64,000 bases of DNA, from NCBI RefSeq assembly GCF_000738085.1, contig NZ_JPRS01000004.1, forward strand, positions 1 to 64,000. Direction: 5' to 3'. The DNA is from Cryobacterium sp. MLB-32 (GTDB taxonomy: Bacteria; Actinomycetota; Actinomycetes; Actinomycetales; Microbacteriaceae). The translations under genes were made by a program, and so were the position numbers. Positions 8,269-17,381 of the stretch are shown in pieces. The notes below the pieces were generated by a model. The model was not told the DNA's origin. It ran no database searches and saw only the letters and a list, made by a program, of their open reading frames with translations. Positions within the stretch are counted from its first letter, which is position 1, and every line of letters begins with the position of its first letter.

Positions 8269-10737
8269 ATGAAAGACGAGTACGAAGCAACTCCCGGGCG
8301 GAGCAGACGGCTCGGGGGAGCGCTCGGCGCCATCCTTGGTATGGTCACGATGAGCTCCGTGGCGGCCCTGCTCGTGACGGTCGCCGTCACACCGGCGCTG
8401 GCACTCTCCGGAATGACGGCCACCAACACCATCAACATGTTCGAAAACCTGCCCAGTTATCTGGCTCTCGAACAACTGTCACAGAAGAGCAACATCTTCG
8501 CCCGCCAGGCCGATGGAACGCCGGTGCTGATGGCCTCGTTCTACGAGCAGAACCGCGTCGAGGTGGGATCGGATGCCATCAGTCCCTTCGCGAAAGACGC
8601 CGTCGTGTCCAGCGAGGATCCGCGTTTTCTCGAGCACGGCGGCATCGATCTGCAGGGCACCGTGAACGGAGCGATCACCACGTTCGCCGGCGGCGACACG
8701 CGAGGTGGGTCGTCGATCACCCAGCAGTACGTGAAGAATGTGCTGATTCAAAAGTGCGAGACGATGGCCGATCCTGAGGAAAGCGCCATCTGCTACCACA
8801 GCGCCATTGAGATCTCCGCCAGTCGCAAGCTCAAAGAGATGCGGATGGCCATCGGCATGGAGAAGGAATACTCCAAGGACGACATCCTGCGCGGCTACCT
8901 GAACATCACCGGCTTCGGTGGAACCGTCTATGGCATTGAAGCCGCTGCCAACTACTACTTCGCCACGAATGCGGCGAACCTGACGCTGCCGCAGGCCGCG
9001 AGCCTCATCGCGATCGTGAACAACCCGGTGCGGTACCAGCTTGATCGCCCGGCCAGCGAAACGAACGGCATCGCCAACGGCTACGCCGACAACAAGGAGC
9101 GCCGCGACTACATTCTCGGCGAAATGCTGCAGTACAAGAAGATCAGCGCCGCCGACCACGACGCCGCCGTCGCCGCGCCGATCGAGCCGATCATCACACC
9201 CCCGAGCACCGGCTGCGTGACGGCCGGAGCCAACGCCTTCTTCTGCGACTACGTGACCCGGGTTCTCAAGACCAACACGACGTTCGGCGCCGACGAGGAG
9301 ACCAGGCTGGCCAACTTCCGGCTCGGCGGCTACAACGTCTACACGAGCCTCGACCTCGAGGTGCAGGCCGCGGCCGTCGACACGATGAACCGCAATGTGC
9401 CGAAGGTCTCCGTGCGGGGCGACATCGGCGCCGTCATCTCCAGCGTGGAGGTCGGCACCGGTCGCATCCTGGCGATGACGCAGAACAAGGACTACAGCCA
9501 GGACCCGGATGTGTTGGAGACCGGCACCAACTACACGAGCCTCAACTACAACACGGACAAGAACATGGGCGGGTCGAGCGGATTCCAGCCCGGGTCGACC
9601 TACAAGGTGTTCACCCTGGCGGAATGGCTCAGCACCGGCCACGCCCTCGGCGAGCGAGTCGATTCCCGGCTCAAGGCCAACTGGGGCGATTTCCAGGACA
9701 GCTGCCTCGGCACCCAGAACTACAACAGCCAGGGGTGGAATCCGAGAAACGACTCCCGTAGCGAGACGGGGGCCAACTACAGCGCGCTGGAGTCCACGAT
9801 CAACTCCTACAACACCGGCTTCATCGGGATGGCGAAGCGCCTTGACCTGTGCGGGATAAAAAAACGAGCCGAATCGTTCGGGATACACCGTGCCGACGGC
9901 GGCACCCTGCTGCAAAGCGCTGCCACGGTCATCGGTACCAACGAGATCGCGCCGCTCACCATGGCGGTGGCGTTCGCCGGAATCGCCAACAACGGCACGA
10001 CGTGCAGCCCGATCGTCATCGACCAGATCACCGGCGCCGACGGAGCGGAGCTGCCAGTGCCACAGTCCACGTGCGAGCAGTCGGTCGAACCCGGCGTGGC
10101 CGCCGGCATGACCTACGCAATGCAACGGGTCATGACCAGCGGTACCGCGCGAACGTCATATTACGGGACCTCGCCGCGTGTTCCCATGATCGGCAAGACC
10201 GGAACCACCGACTCCGGCGCCGACACCTGGACGAGTGGTGCGAGCAGCAAGGTCGCCACGGTGGTCGGCGTGGTCAGCCTCACGGGCAAACTCGCCCAGC
10301 GTACATTCAGCTTTCCGAGCGGCCCTGCGTCTACCGCACGCCACCGCATGTGGCCGGACGTGATGAGCGTCGCCAACGCGAAGTACGGCGGCGATCCCTT
10401 CCCCGATGCGACCTCCGCGGTGATTAATGGCGTGCCGGTCTCGGTTCCCGACGTGCGCGGCATGCAGCTGGCCCGGGCCAAGTCCGTGATCGAAGGTGCC
10501 GGGTTCGGCTTCGCCGACGGCGGCGTCACGGAATCGGACATGCCCGTCGGCACGGTGGTTCGCTCTGATCCGTCCGGCAGCACCTACAAGGGAACGACGA
10601 TCACCGTCTTCACGAGCAGCGGCACCCCGGTTGTGGTTCCGGAGCCAACCCCGGCGCCCACGCAGCCGCCCACCAACAACGGGGGAGGTGGAGTCGTGCC
10701 CGACGTTCCGCCCGCTCAACGGGGCCGGCAAGGCTAA
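8269..10737 (+). CDS. Bifunctional class A penicillin-binding protein with PASTA domain
   Basis: This 822-residue, membrane-anchored peptidoglycan polymerase and crosslinker acts outside the membrane. After a membrane helix (about residues 17-45) comes the GT51 glycosyltransferase domain, with SSEDPRFLEHGGIDLQG near residue 115 and RGGSSITQQYVKN. The transpeptidase domain has PGSTYK (SxxK) near residue 443, SYN near 513 and IGKTGTTDSG (KTG) near 640. One PASTA domain follows (about residues 724-790, VPDVRGMQLARAKSVIEGAG), then a Pro/Gly-rich tail. ATG 8269 is 9 nt after AGGGG; a GTG at 8263 is in frame but too close. Same family as mycobacterial PonA. Confidence 0.95.
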   Translation: MKDEYEATPGRSRRLGGALGAILGMVTMSSVAALLVTVAVTPALALSGMTATNTINMFENLPSYLALEQLSQKSNIFARQADGTPVLMASFYEQNRVEVGSDAISPFAKDAVVSSEDPRFLEHGGIDLQGTVNGAITTFAGGDTRGGSSITQQYVKNVLIQKCETMADPEESAICYHSAIEISASRKLKEMRMAIGMEKEYSKDDILRGYLNITGFGGTVYGIEAAANYYFATNAANLTLPQAASLIAIVNNPVRYQLDRPASETNGIANGYADNKERRDYILGEMLQYKKISAADHDAAVAAPIEPIITPPSTGCVTAGANAFFCDYVTRVLKTNTTFGADEETRLANFRLGGYNVYTSLDLEVQAAAVDTMNRNVPKVSVRGDIGAVISSVEVGTGRILAMTQNKDYSQDPDVLETGTNYTSLNYNTDKNMGGSSGFQPGSTYKVFTLAEWLSTGHALGERVDSRLKANWGDFQDSCLGTQNYNSQGWNPRNDSRSETGANYSALESTINSYNTGFIGMAKRLDLCGIKKRAESFGIHRADGGTLLQSAATVIGTNEIAPLTMAVAFAGIANNGTTCSPIVIDQITGADGAELPVPQSTCEQSVEPGVAAGMTYAMQRVMTSGTARTSYYGTSPRVPMIGKTGTTDSGADTWTSGASSKVATVVGVVSLTGKLAQRTFSFPSGPASTARHRMWPDVMSVANAKYGGDPFPDATSAVINGVPVSVPDVRGMQLARAKSVIEGAGFGFADGGVTESDMPVGTVVRSDPSGSTYKGTTITVFTSSGTPVVVPEPTPAPTQPPTNNGGGGVVPDVPPAQRGRQG

Positions 10738-10805
10738 AAACGCCGAGGCGCACCCGGCGACGGCGGACGACTAATCTGGCACAAGGCGATTCATCAAGGA
10801 GCGGC

Positions 10806-11453
10806 ATGGCACAGCAAGAACGGGCGATAGAAACTCGCGCCGCAATCATCCGAGGAGCGGCGGCGGCTTTCCAGGAGAGGGGTTACGGCAGTACCTCCCT
10901 CGCCCAGGTCAGCGCCGCAGCCGGCGTGACCAAAGGCGCGCTGTACTTTCACTTCGACTCCAAGGAAGCGCTGGCCATCGCGATTATCGAGGCACAGCAC
11001 GAGGCGTCCGCTGCCATCGGACGCACGCTCCTCGACGAGAACGTTCCGGGGCTGCACGCCATCCTGATCATGTCGCTCGAACTCGCCCGCCAGCTGCACG
11101 AGGACCCCATCGTCAGCGCAGGGGTGCGCCTCACGATCGAGGCGGCGAACTTCGAAACGCCCGTGGCCGGCCCGTACCTGGACTGGATGGCGGCCTGTGA
11201 GGAGTACCTGCGTCGCGGCATCGTCGAGGGCGATATTTCGCCGTCGATCGATACCTGTGCGATGGCGCACTTCATCATCTCCGCCTTCACCGGCGTGCAG
11301 GTCGTTTCCGACGTGCTCACCGGACGGGACGACATCGAGGACCGTCTGATCGAGATGTGGGCCGTCATCATGCCCTCGCTCGTGCCGGTCGATCGGTGGG
11401 ACGAGCTGAAGGACCTGCCGACCCGCATCCGCGAGGAACGCGCAGCGGAGTGA
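10806..11453 (+). CDS. TetR-family regulator, gamma-butyrolactone-receptor (ScbR/ArpA) type
   Basis: This 215-residue repressor has an N-terminal helix-turn-helix (ETRAAIIRGAAAAFQERGYG ... VTKGALYFHFDSKEALA, residues ~8-60). The ligand-domain pattern, especially FTGVQVVSDVLTGRDDIEDR and the EMW...MPSL end, is that of Streptomyces gamma-butyrolactone receptors such as ScbR. An AAGGAG site (10796-10801) precedes ATG 10806. No AfsA-type butyrolactone synthase is in the window, so its ligand is unknown. It lies 37 bp upstream of the CynX-type exporter on the same strand, which is its most likely target. Confidence 0.88.
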   Translation: MAQQERAIETRAAIIRGAAAAFQERGYGSTSLAQVSAAAGVTKGALYFHFDSKEALAIAIIEAQHEASAAIGRTLLDENVPGLHAILIMSLELARQLHEDPIVSAGVRLTIEAANFETPVAGPYLDWMAACEEYLRRGIVEGDISPSIDTCAMAHFIISAFTGVQVVSDVLTGRDDIEDRLIEMWAVIMPSLVPVDRWDELKDLPTRIREERAAE

Positions 11454-11467
11454 TCATCGCACGGTCC

Positions 11468-11482
11468 TCGGGTCTGACCCGA
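11468..11482. promoter_or_regulatory. 15-bp palindrome before the MFS gene
   Basis: TCGGGTC-T-GACCCGA, 7-bp arms, 8 bp upstream of the MFS start at 11491 and 14 bp after the tetR stop. It could be an operator for the adjacent TetR protein or a short hairpin. Confidence 0.4.
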
Positions 11483-11490
11483 CCTCGAGC

Positions 11491-12708
11491 ATGAGCGAGG
11501 GCCGGAGCCTCTTTTTCGGCCGGAGCCTGGCGCTCGTAGGCATCCTGCTCGTGGCCGCGAACATGCGCACCGCGGTCGCCGCGCTCTCCCCGATCGCAAC
11601 CCGGATCGACGCGGACATCCCGCTGAACGTCGTGAGCCTTGGCGTGCTCGGCATGTTGCCGCCGGTCTGTTTTGCGGTCTTCGGGATATTCGCCCCCGTG
11701 TTCGCACGTCGGGTGGGACTTGAACGACTCCTCATCATCGCCCTGTTGGCACTCCTGATCGGGCACATGTCCCGGGGGCTGTCCGGATCTCTGCTGAGTC
11801 TGCTGGTCGCCAGCGCAGTCACGTTTGCCGGGCTTGGCATCGGAAACGTGCTGCTGCCCCCACTGGTGAAGAAATATTTCCCCGACCGGGTCGGGCTGAT
11901 GACGTCGCTGTACGTTCTCGTCGTCTCGCTGAGCGCGCTGATCCCGCCGCTGGTGGCGGTACCGGTCGCCGACGCCTTCGGCTGGCGGACGTCGCTCGGC
12001 ATGTGGATGGTTCTGTCGCTGCTGGCCCTCGTGCCCTGGACGGCGATGCTCGTGCGTCATCGCACCGAGGGGATACCCATTCCCGTGGTGGAGGAGGCGG
12101 ACTCCACGGTGCTCCGCCGCATCGGGGGTTCGTCCATCGCCTGGGCCATCGCCCTCGTGTTCGCGATGTCTTCCCTCAATGCGTATGCCTTCTTCGCCTG
12201 GTTGCCGCAGCTGCTCATCGATACCGCGGGAGTGAGTGCAGCCCAGGCGGGCACACTCCTGGCGGTCTATGCCGGCATGGGCATTCCCTGTGCGCTGGTC
12301 ATTCCGATGCTCACGGCCCGGATGAAGAATGTGGGTCGGCTGATCTATCTTGGAGTCGCCCTGTTCGTGGCGGGCGACCTGGGCCTCCTGCTGACGCCGG
12401 GCACTCTGACCTGGCTCTGGGTCGTGTTTGCCGGTCTCGGTCCGCTCTTCTTCCCGCTCGCCCTGGTGCTGATCAATCTGCGCACGCGAACGCACACCGG
12501 TTCGGTTGCACTGAGCGCATTCGTGCAGAGCGTGGGGTACACAATCGGTGCGTTCGGGCCGCTCGTGTTCGGCCTGCTGCACGAGATGAGCGGAGGATGG
12601 ACCTGGCCGCTGCTGTTCCTGCTTGCGACCGCCTGCGCCATGCCCGTCGCCGCGGCCGTCATTTCTCGTCCGCATATGCTTGAAGACGACCTGAACCGGC
12701 CCCGCTAG
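11491..12708 (+). CDS. MFS transporter, CynX/NimT family
   Basis: This 405-residue membrane protein has 12 predicted helices and belongs to the cyanate/2-nitroimidazole (CynX/NimT) branch of the major facilitator superfamily. The first helix carries the family signature ILLVAANMRTAVAALSPI, and GLGIGNVLLPPLVKKYFPDR follows helix 4. Substrates in this branch are poorly defined, and several members export drugs or small anions. It sits just after the TetR regulator with no clear ribosome binding site, so it is probably cotranscribed with or controlled by that regulator. It converges on the ROK gene with a 16-bp gap. Confidence 0.9.
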   Translation: MSEGRSLFFGRSLALVGILLVAANMRTAVAALSPIATRIDADIPLNVVSLGVLGMLPPVCFAVFGIFAPVFARRVGLERLLIIALLALLIGHMSRGLSGSLLSLLVASAVTFAGLGIGNVLLPPLVKKYFPDRVGLMTSLYVLVVSLSALIPPLVAVPVADAFGWRTSLGMWMVLSLLALVPWTAMLVRHRTEGIPIPVVEEADSTVLRRIGGSSIAWAIALVFAMSSLNAYAFFAWLPQLLIDTAGVSAAQAGTLLAVYAGMGIPCALVIPMLTARMKNVGRLIYLGVALFVAGDLGLLLTPGTLTWLWVVFAGLGPLFFPLALVLINLRTRTHTGSVALSAFVQSVGYTIGAFGPLVFGLLHEMSGGWTWPLLFLLATACAMPVAAAVISRPHMLEDDLNRPR

Positions 12709-12724
12709 GATCGGTGCCCGGCGG

Positions 12725-13666
12725 TCAGGGGACCAACGCCGCGCGGTGGATCAGTGCCGCCGCTCCGATGAGCGGCCCGTCCCCGGAAAGGGCCGACGGC
12801 ACGACACGAACCCGACCGGCATAGTCGAACTCCGTGCGCCGGGCGATCGCGTCGCGCGCGAAGGTGAAGAGATCCGGCGTCACCTGCGCGAATCCGCCGC
12901 CGATGGCCACCAGATCGAGGTCGAGAAGGGTGGTGGCGGACGCGATGGCCTGGCCGAGCGCGCTGCCGCTTCGGGCGACGGCCCGAACGGCAATCGGATC
13001 GCCCGCGGCGTATGACGCGGAGAGTTGCTCTCCCGTCGCCCCCGTCCAGCCCTGACGTCGCGCCCAAGCGACCGTTTTGGGCCCGGACGCCACAGCCTCC
13101 AGACAGCCGGTGCCGCCGCAGGCGCAGGGGTCGTCGAATCCTCCGACCTCGATATGACCGATGTGCCCGGCATTGCCGGACGGACCGCTGACGGTGTTTC
13201 CGTCGAGGATGAGTCCGCCTCCGACCCCGGTCGACACCACCATGCCCATCAGATTCTCGAGTCCGCGCCCCGCTCCCACCCAATGCTCGGCAAGCGTGAT
13301 GCAGAGGCCGTCCAGGCGCAGGCGAACCGTGACGCCGGGCACCAGGGCTTCCACCAGAGCACGCAGCGGAAAGCCCCGCCAGACCGGCAGATTGAGCGGT
13401 GAGACGGATCCGTCGGGCAGGTTGATCGGACCGGCACAGCCGATGCCGACGCCGAGCAGAACGGATGCGGGGGGCAGGTCCGCGAGGGTGAGGACGATCA
13501 CGCTCGTGACGGCGGCCGCCAACTCCTCGCTCGTCGCGAGTGGGCCGGTGGAGGCGCGGTGTCGTGTGTGGGGCACGACGACCCCGAGGCTGTCCACCAG
13601 GGCGGCTTCGACCTTGGTGCCGCCGATGTCGATGGCGAGAACGGGATGGCTGGGTGCGTTATCCAT
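12725..13666 (-). CDS. ROK-family sugar kinase (glucokinase-like)
   Basis: This 313-residue protein has the ROK ATP-binding start AIDIGGTKVEAALVD, the sugar-binding stretch GPINLPDG, and the zinc motif CACGGTGCLE with its conserved Cys residues. There is no N-terminal helix-turn-helix, so this is a kinase and not a ROK repressor. Substrate could be glucose, N-acetylmannosamine or another hexose. The start ATG 13666 has TAGGCT 6 nt upstream (13673-13678), a leaderless signal. It is divergent from the SorC regulator and shares the intergenic palindrome at 13711, so it may belong to the same regulon. Confidence 0.9.
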   Translation of the reverse strand: MDNAPSHPVLAIDIGGTKVEAALVDSLGVVVPHTRHRASTGPLATSEELAAAVTSVIVLTLADLPPASVLLGVGIGCAGPINLPDGSVSPLNLPVWRGFPLRALVEALVPGVTVRLRLDGLCITLAEHWVGAGRGLENLMGMVVSTGVGGGLILDGNTVSGPSGNAGHIGHIEVGGFDDPCACGGTGCLEAVASGPKTVAWARRQGWTGATGEQLSASYAAGDPIAVRAVARSGSALGQAIASATTLLDLDLVAIGGGFAQVTPDLFTFARDAIARRTEFDYAGRVRVVPSALSGDGPLIGAAALIHRAALVP

Positions 13667-13672
13667 TCTCAG

Positions 13673-13678
13673 AGCCTA
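13673..13678 (-). promoter_or_regulatory. -10 box TAGGCT of leaderless ROK kinase gene
   Basis: On the minus strand TAGGCT is followed by 6 nt and ATG 13666. Confidence 0.6.
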
Positions 13679-13710
13679 GGCTGTGCCCGCGGCGGATTTC
13701 GGCACCTGCG

Positions 13711-13724
13711 TGCTCATCTGAGCA
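13711..13724. promoter_or_regulatory. Palindromic operator candidate TGCTCATCTGAGCA
   Basis: Perfect 6-bp arms around TC, in the divergent space between ROK and the SorC/DeoR regulator, 16 bp upstream of a good -35 box. It is the likely binding site of the adjacent regulator. Confidence 0.55.
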
Positions 13725-13740
13725 AGATACGCAACTCCTG

Positions 13741-13769
13741 TTGTTTCCGTGCCGCGAGCGACCTAGGGT
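13741..13769 (+). promoter_or_regulatory. Promoter of the deoxyribose operon
   Basis: -35 TTGTTT (13741-13746), 17-bp spacer, -10 TAGGGT (13764-13769). It precedes the regulator start at 13804 with a ~28-nt leader that contains the GGGAAGG ribosome binding site. Confidence 0.6.
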
Positions 13770-13803
13770 TGAATCTCAGGCGGAACCGGGAAGGCACGCA
13801 GAC

Positions 13804-14754
13804 ATGAGTGATATCGATGAGCTGCTCTCCATTCGGGCCGCCGAGCTGTACTACGAGGAAAACCAGACGCAGGACGAGATCGGTGTCATCCTGCGGATCA
13901 CGCGCTGGAAGGTCGGCCGACTTCTGGCGCAGGCCAAGGCGAATGGGTTCATTCGTATCGAAATCGTTCATCCGCGCGCGCGGCGGCTGCCGATCGAACG
14001 TCGGTTGCGCGAGTCCACCAGCCTGACCGATGTCATCGTCGTGTCCTCGGCCGGAGTGTCGAGTGACGAGGAGCTCCAGTCACGAACGGCCCAGGCGGCG
14101 GCGGACTACCTCACAGGTCTGCGACCGGTTCCCCGCACTCTGGGCATCAGCTGGGGCCGAACCCTGCATGACGTGTCCGAGAGCCTCAAGTCGGGATGGG
14201 CGCCCGGCGTGAGTGTCGTACAGATCAATGGCGGCGTCAGCCTCAACCAGCGCACCGGCACTGCGGCTGCCACCGCGGTCACCATCGCTCAGAAGGCGAA
14301 CGGCTCGGCAACCCTGCTGCCCAGTCCCGCCATATTCGAACGACGCGAAACCAAGCTCGCCATCGAGTCGGACCGCACGGTGGCAGCCGTGCTCGAACTC
14401 GGTGCGACGGCGTCCGCCTATCTGTTCAGCGCCGGTCAGGCCGACGAGAATTCGGCCTTGGTCGACAGCGGCTACCTGACCGTCGACCAGATCTCCGAGC
14501 TGGTGCGCAAGGGCGCGGTCGGAGACATCGTCGGTCGTTACATCGACAAGAACGGCCGCATCGTCGATCCGGAGCTCGACGGCCGCACGGTCGGCATTCA
14601 GCTGGAGCAGCTGCGCCGTGCTCGAACGGCCATTGCCGTCATCGCCGGACCGGCCAAGCACGGCATCGCCAGGGCCGTCGTCGGCAGCGGATTGTGCACG
14701 GTTCTGGTGACCGACGAGGACACGGCCCACGTACTTCTCGGCGATGCCGTCTGA
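13804..14754 (+). CDS. SorC/DeoR-type sugar-phosphate-responsive regulator
   Basis: This 316-residue regulator matches the Bacillus DeoR/SorC family. An N-terminal helix-turn-helix (AAELYYEENQTQDEIGVILR ... WKVGRLLAQAKANGFIRIEI, residues ~10-60) is followed by a sugar-binding domain (PRTLGISWGRTLHDVSESLK, VVQINGGVS, AVAGPAKH-like end). Family members bind phosphorylated sugars; here deoxyribose 5-phosphate is the obvious candidate, because deoC follows 82 bp downstream. ATG 13804 follows GGGAAGG; an open frame extends upstream to 13540, but that part reads through ROK antisense. It probably represses its own operon through the palindrome at 13711. Confidence 0.9.
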   Translation: MSDIDELLSIRAAELYYEENQTQDEIGVILRITRWKVGRLLAQAKANGFIRIEIVHPRARRLPIERRLRESTSLTDVIVVSSAGVSSDEELQSRTAQAAADYLTGLRPVPRTLGISWGRTLHDVSESLKSGWAPGVSVVQINGGVSLNQRTGTAAATAVTIAQKANGSATLLPSPAIFERRETKLAIESDRTVAAVLELGATASAYLFSAGQADENSALVDSGYLTVDQISELVRKGAVGDIVGRYIDKNGRIVDPELDGRTVGIQLEQLRRARTAIAVIAGPAKHGIARAVVGSGLCTVLVTDEDTAHVLLGDAV

Positions 14755-14836
14755 TGTCCCTCGACTTCATGCGGCGCTCGACGTCACCGACACACAGATT
14801 TCACCTACCCACAATTTTTCAGAGTAAGGACAAATC

Positions 14837-15850
14837 ATGACGGAAAGTAATCTGGTGCCGGCCGAACTGGCACGCAGAGCGCACTCGCTGATCGGTGGTG
14901 AGGCCACAGACGCCAACCTGCGCCGGTACCTGCACGGTATTCCCGGCATCGATGCCGTCGGACTCGAAGCGCGAGCGGCCGATCTGGGCAGCCGGTCCAT
15001 CAAGACGAGCTCAAAGCGTTGGGCCATCGATACAATCATCGGCCTGATCGACCTCACGACCCTCGAGGGCGCCGATACTCCCGGCAAGGTTCGATCCCTG
15101 GTCGGCAAGGCCCTGATCCCCGATCCGGGCGATCCCGGTTGCCCGCGGGTTGCCGCGGTCTGCGTGTACGGCGACATGGTCGGCACCGCGGTTGCCGCAC
15201 TCGGTTCGGCCCACGCGGCCGGAACGAACGAGGGCGTACAGGTTGCCGCGGTCGCCACGGCCTTTCCGAGCGGTCGGGCGTCACTGGCAATCAAGCTGCT
15301 CGATGTCGCGGATGCCGTCTCCGCCGGAGCCGACGAAATCGACATGGTCATCGACCGTGGAGCCTTCCTGTCAGGCCGGTTCGGCCAGGTCTACGACGAA
15401 ATCGTCGCCGTCAAAGACGCCTGCCGCCGCCCGGACGGCAGCTCTGCGCACCTCAAGGTGATCCTGGAGACGGGCGAACTCAACACCTACGACAACGTGC
15501 GTCGTGCCAGCTGGTTAGCGATTCTGGCCGGGGGAGACTTCATCAAGACGTCCACCGGCAAGGTAGCACCGGCCGCGACCCTCCCGGTGACGTTGTCTAT
15601 GCTCGAGGTCGTCCGTGACTGGCACCGTCTGACGGGCGAGAAGATCGGTGTCAAGCCCGCCGGCGGCATTCGAACGTCCAAAGACGCCATCAAGTACCTC
15701 GTGGCGGTGGCCGAAACCGTCGGAGAGGAGTGGCTCCAGCCGCACCTGTTCCGCTTCGGTGCCTCAAGCCTGCTCAATGACGTGCTCCTGCAGCGCCAGA
15801 AGATGACCACCGGGCACTACTCCGGCCCCGACTACGTGACGATTGACTAA
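14837..15850 (+). CDS. deoC: Deoxyribose-phosphate aldolase
   Basis: This 337-residue enzyme cleaves 2-deoxyribose 5-phosphate to glyceraldehyde 3-phosphate and acetaldehyde. The aldolase core shows IDLTTLEG, VCVYGDMVGTA, EIDMVIDRGAF, the Schiff-base Lys in GGDFIKTSTGK, and GVKPAGGIRTSKDA. It is about 75 residues longer than the E. coli enzyme, mostly at the N-terminus, as in the actinobacterial/eukaryotic-like long form. ATG 14837 has GTAAGGA upstream. The two aldehyde dehydrogenases that follow would oxidise the acetaldehyde. Confidence 0.96.
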   Translation: MTESNLVPAELARRAHSLIGGEATDANLRRYLHGIPGIDAVGLEARAADLGSRSIKTSSKRWAIDTIIGLIDLTTLEGADTPGKVRSLVGKALIPDPGDPGCPRVAAVCVYGDMVGTAVAALGSAHAAGTNEGVQVAAVATAFPSGRASLAIKLLDVADAVSAGADEIDMVIDRGAFLSGRFGQVYDEIVAVKDACRRPDGSSAHLKVILETGELNTYDNVRRASWLAILAGGDFIKTSTGKVAPAATLPVTLSMLEVVRDWHRLTGEKIGVKPAGGIRTSKDAIKYLVAVAETVGEEWLQPHLFRFGASSLLNDVLLQRQKMTTGHYSGPDYVTID

Positions 15851-15860
15851 GGACTGTCCG

Positions 15861-17381
15861 ATGAGCTTTCTCGACTATGCGCCCGCACCGGAATCCACGG
15901 CCCTCCTCAGCCTGAAGAGCGACTACGGTCTCTTCATCGACGGGGACTTCACGCCCGGACGCGGAACCCCCTTCCAGACCATTTCACCCGCCACCGAGCA
16001 GCAGATCGCCATGATCTCGTCCGCCAATGCCGCGGACGTCGATCTGGCCGTTGCCGCGGCACGCCGTGCCTACGACCGCACGTGGTCGCGTCTCTCCGGC
16101 AGCGACCGCGGCAAGTACCTCTTCCGCATCGCTCGCCTTGTTCAGGAGCGTGCCCGGGAGCTCGCCGTGGCCGAAAGCCTCGACAACGGCAAGCCGATCA
16201 AGGAAACCCGGGACGTCGACGTGCCCCTCGTCGCCGCCTGGTTCTTCTACTACGCCGGGTGGGCCGACAAGCTCGATCACGCCGGAGTCGGACCGAACCC
16301 GGCGTCATTGGGCGTTGCCGCTCAGGTCATTCCGTGGAATTTCCCCCTCCTCATGCTCGCGTGGAAGATCGCCCCGGCTCTGGCTGCGGGCAACACCGTT
16401 GTGCTCAAGCCGGCCGAGACCACATCCCTGACGGCGATGCTGTTCGCTGAGATCCTGCAGCAGGCTGATCTCCCGGCCGGCGTTGTCAACATCATCACGG
16501 GCGCCGGCGATACCGGTCAGGCGCTCGTCAACCACCCCGACGTCAACAAGGTAGCCTTCACCGGTTCGACCGCGGTCGGGCGGGCCATCGCCCGTTCGGT
16601 GGCCGGCACCGACAAGAAGCTCACGCTCGAACTCGGCGGCAAGGGAGCGAACATCGTCTTCGATGACGCGCCCATCGATCAGGCCGTCGAAGGCATCATT
16701 CGCGGTGTGTTCTTCAACCAGGGGCACGTCTGTTGCGCCGGCAGTCGGCTGCTCGTGCAAGAGAGCATCCATGACGAGGTCATCGACCGGCTGAAGACCC
16801 GCATGCAAACGCTGCGTCTCGGCGACCCCCTCGACAAGAACACGGATATCGGCGCCATCAACAGTGCGGAGCAGCTCGCGCGCATTCGCGAACTGTCCGA
16901 CATCGGGGAGCAGGAAGGCGCCGAACGCTGGAGCCCGGACTGCGCGATCCCGGAGAACGGTTTCTGGTTTGCCCCGACGATCTTCACGAACGTCTCGACG
17001 AGTCACCGCATCGCCCGTGACGAGATCTTCGGTCCGGTGCTGTCCGTTCTCACGTTTCGCACGCCGGCCGAGGCCATTGCCAAGGCCAACAACACCCCCT
17101 ACGGGCTGTCGGCCGGAATCTGGAGCGACAAGGGCAGCCGCATTCTTGCGGTCGCCGACAAGTTGCGTGCCGGCGTCATCTGGGCGAACACGTTCAACCA
17201 GTTCGACCCGGCCAGCCCTTTCGGCGGCTACAAGGAATCCGGGTATGGGCGTGAAGGCGGCCGCCACGGCCTGGCCGCGTACCTCAAGCCGTCCGTCCGT
17301 CCCTCTGTGCGAGCGGCGCTGGCCAGCTCCGCCGCACCTGCCACCAAGAAGCCTGCCGCCGGAAAGAAGGCCACCAAGTGA
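15861..17381 (+). CDS. Aldehyde dehydrogenase (full length, deo operon)
   Basis: This 506-residue NAD-dependent aldehyde dehydrogenase has VIPWNFPLLMLAWKIAPAL, the catalytic Glu in LTLELGGKGANIVF, the nucleophile Cys in FFNQGHVCCAGSRL, and DEIFGPVLSVLTF. The last ~20 residues are an Ala/Lys-rich tail (KKPAAGKKATK). ATG 15861 follows AAGGA at about 15849; the upstream TTG at 15843 overlaps the deoC stop and is less likely. In this operon its substrate is probably the acetaldehyde released by DeoC, giving acetate. It overlaps the next gene by 4 bp (GTGA). Confidence 0.94.
   Translation: MSFLDYAPAPESTALLSLKSDYGLFIDGDFTPGRGTPFQTISPATEQQIAMISSANAADVDLAVAAARRAYDRTWSRLSGSDRGKYLFRIARLVQERARELAVAESLDNGKPIKETRDVDVPLVAAWFFYYAGWADKLDHAGVGPNPASLGVAAQVIPWNFPLLMLAWKIAPALAAGNTVVLKPAETTSLTAMLFAEILQQADLPAGVVNIITGAGDTGQALVNHPDVNKVAFTGSTAVGRAIARSVAGTDKKLTLELGGKGANIVFDDAPIDQAVEGIIRGVFFNQGHVCCAGSRLLVQESIHDEVIDRLKTRMQTLRLGDPLDKNTDIGAINSAEQLARIRELSDIGEQEGAERWSPDCAIPENGFWFAPTIFTNVSTSHRIARDEIFGPVLSVLTFRTPAEAIAKANNTPYGLSAGIWSDKGSRILAVADKLRAGVIWANTFNQFDPASPFGGYKESGYGREGGRHGLAAYLKPSVRPSVRAALASSAAPATKKPAAGKKATK

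Noticed and set aside
8479-10125. 548-residue minus-strand frame
   Set aside because: Antisense to the PBP gene, whose motifs are complete.
11368-12675. 435-residue minus-strand frame
   Set aside because: Antisense to the MFS gene; His/Arg/Gln-rich composition typical of shadow frames.
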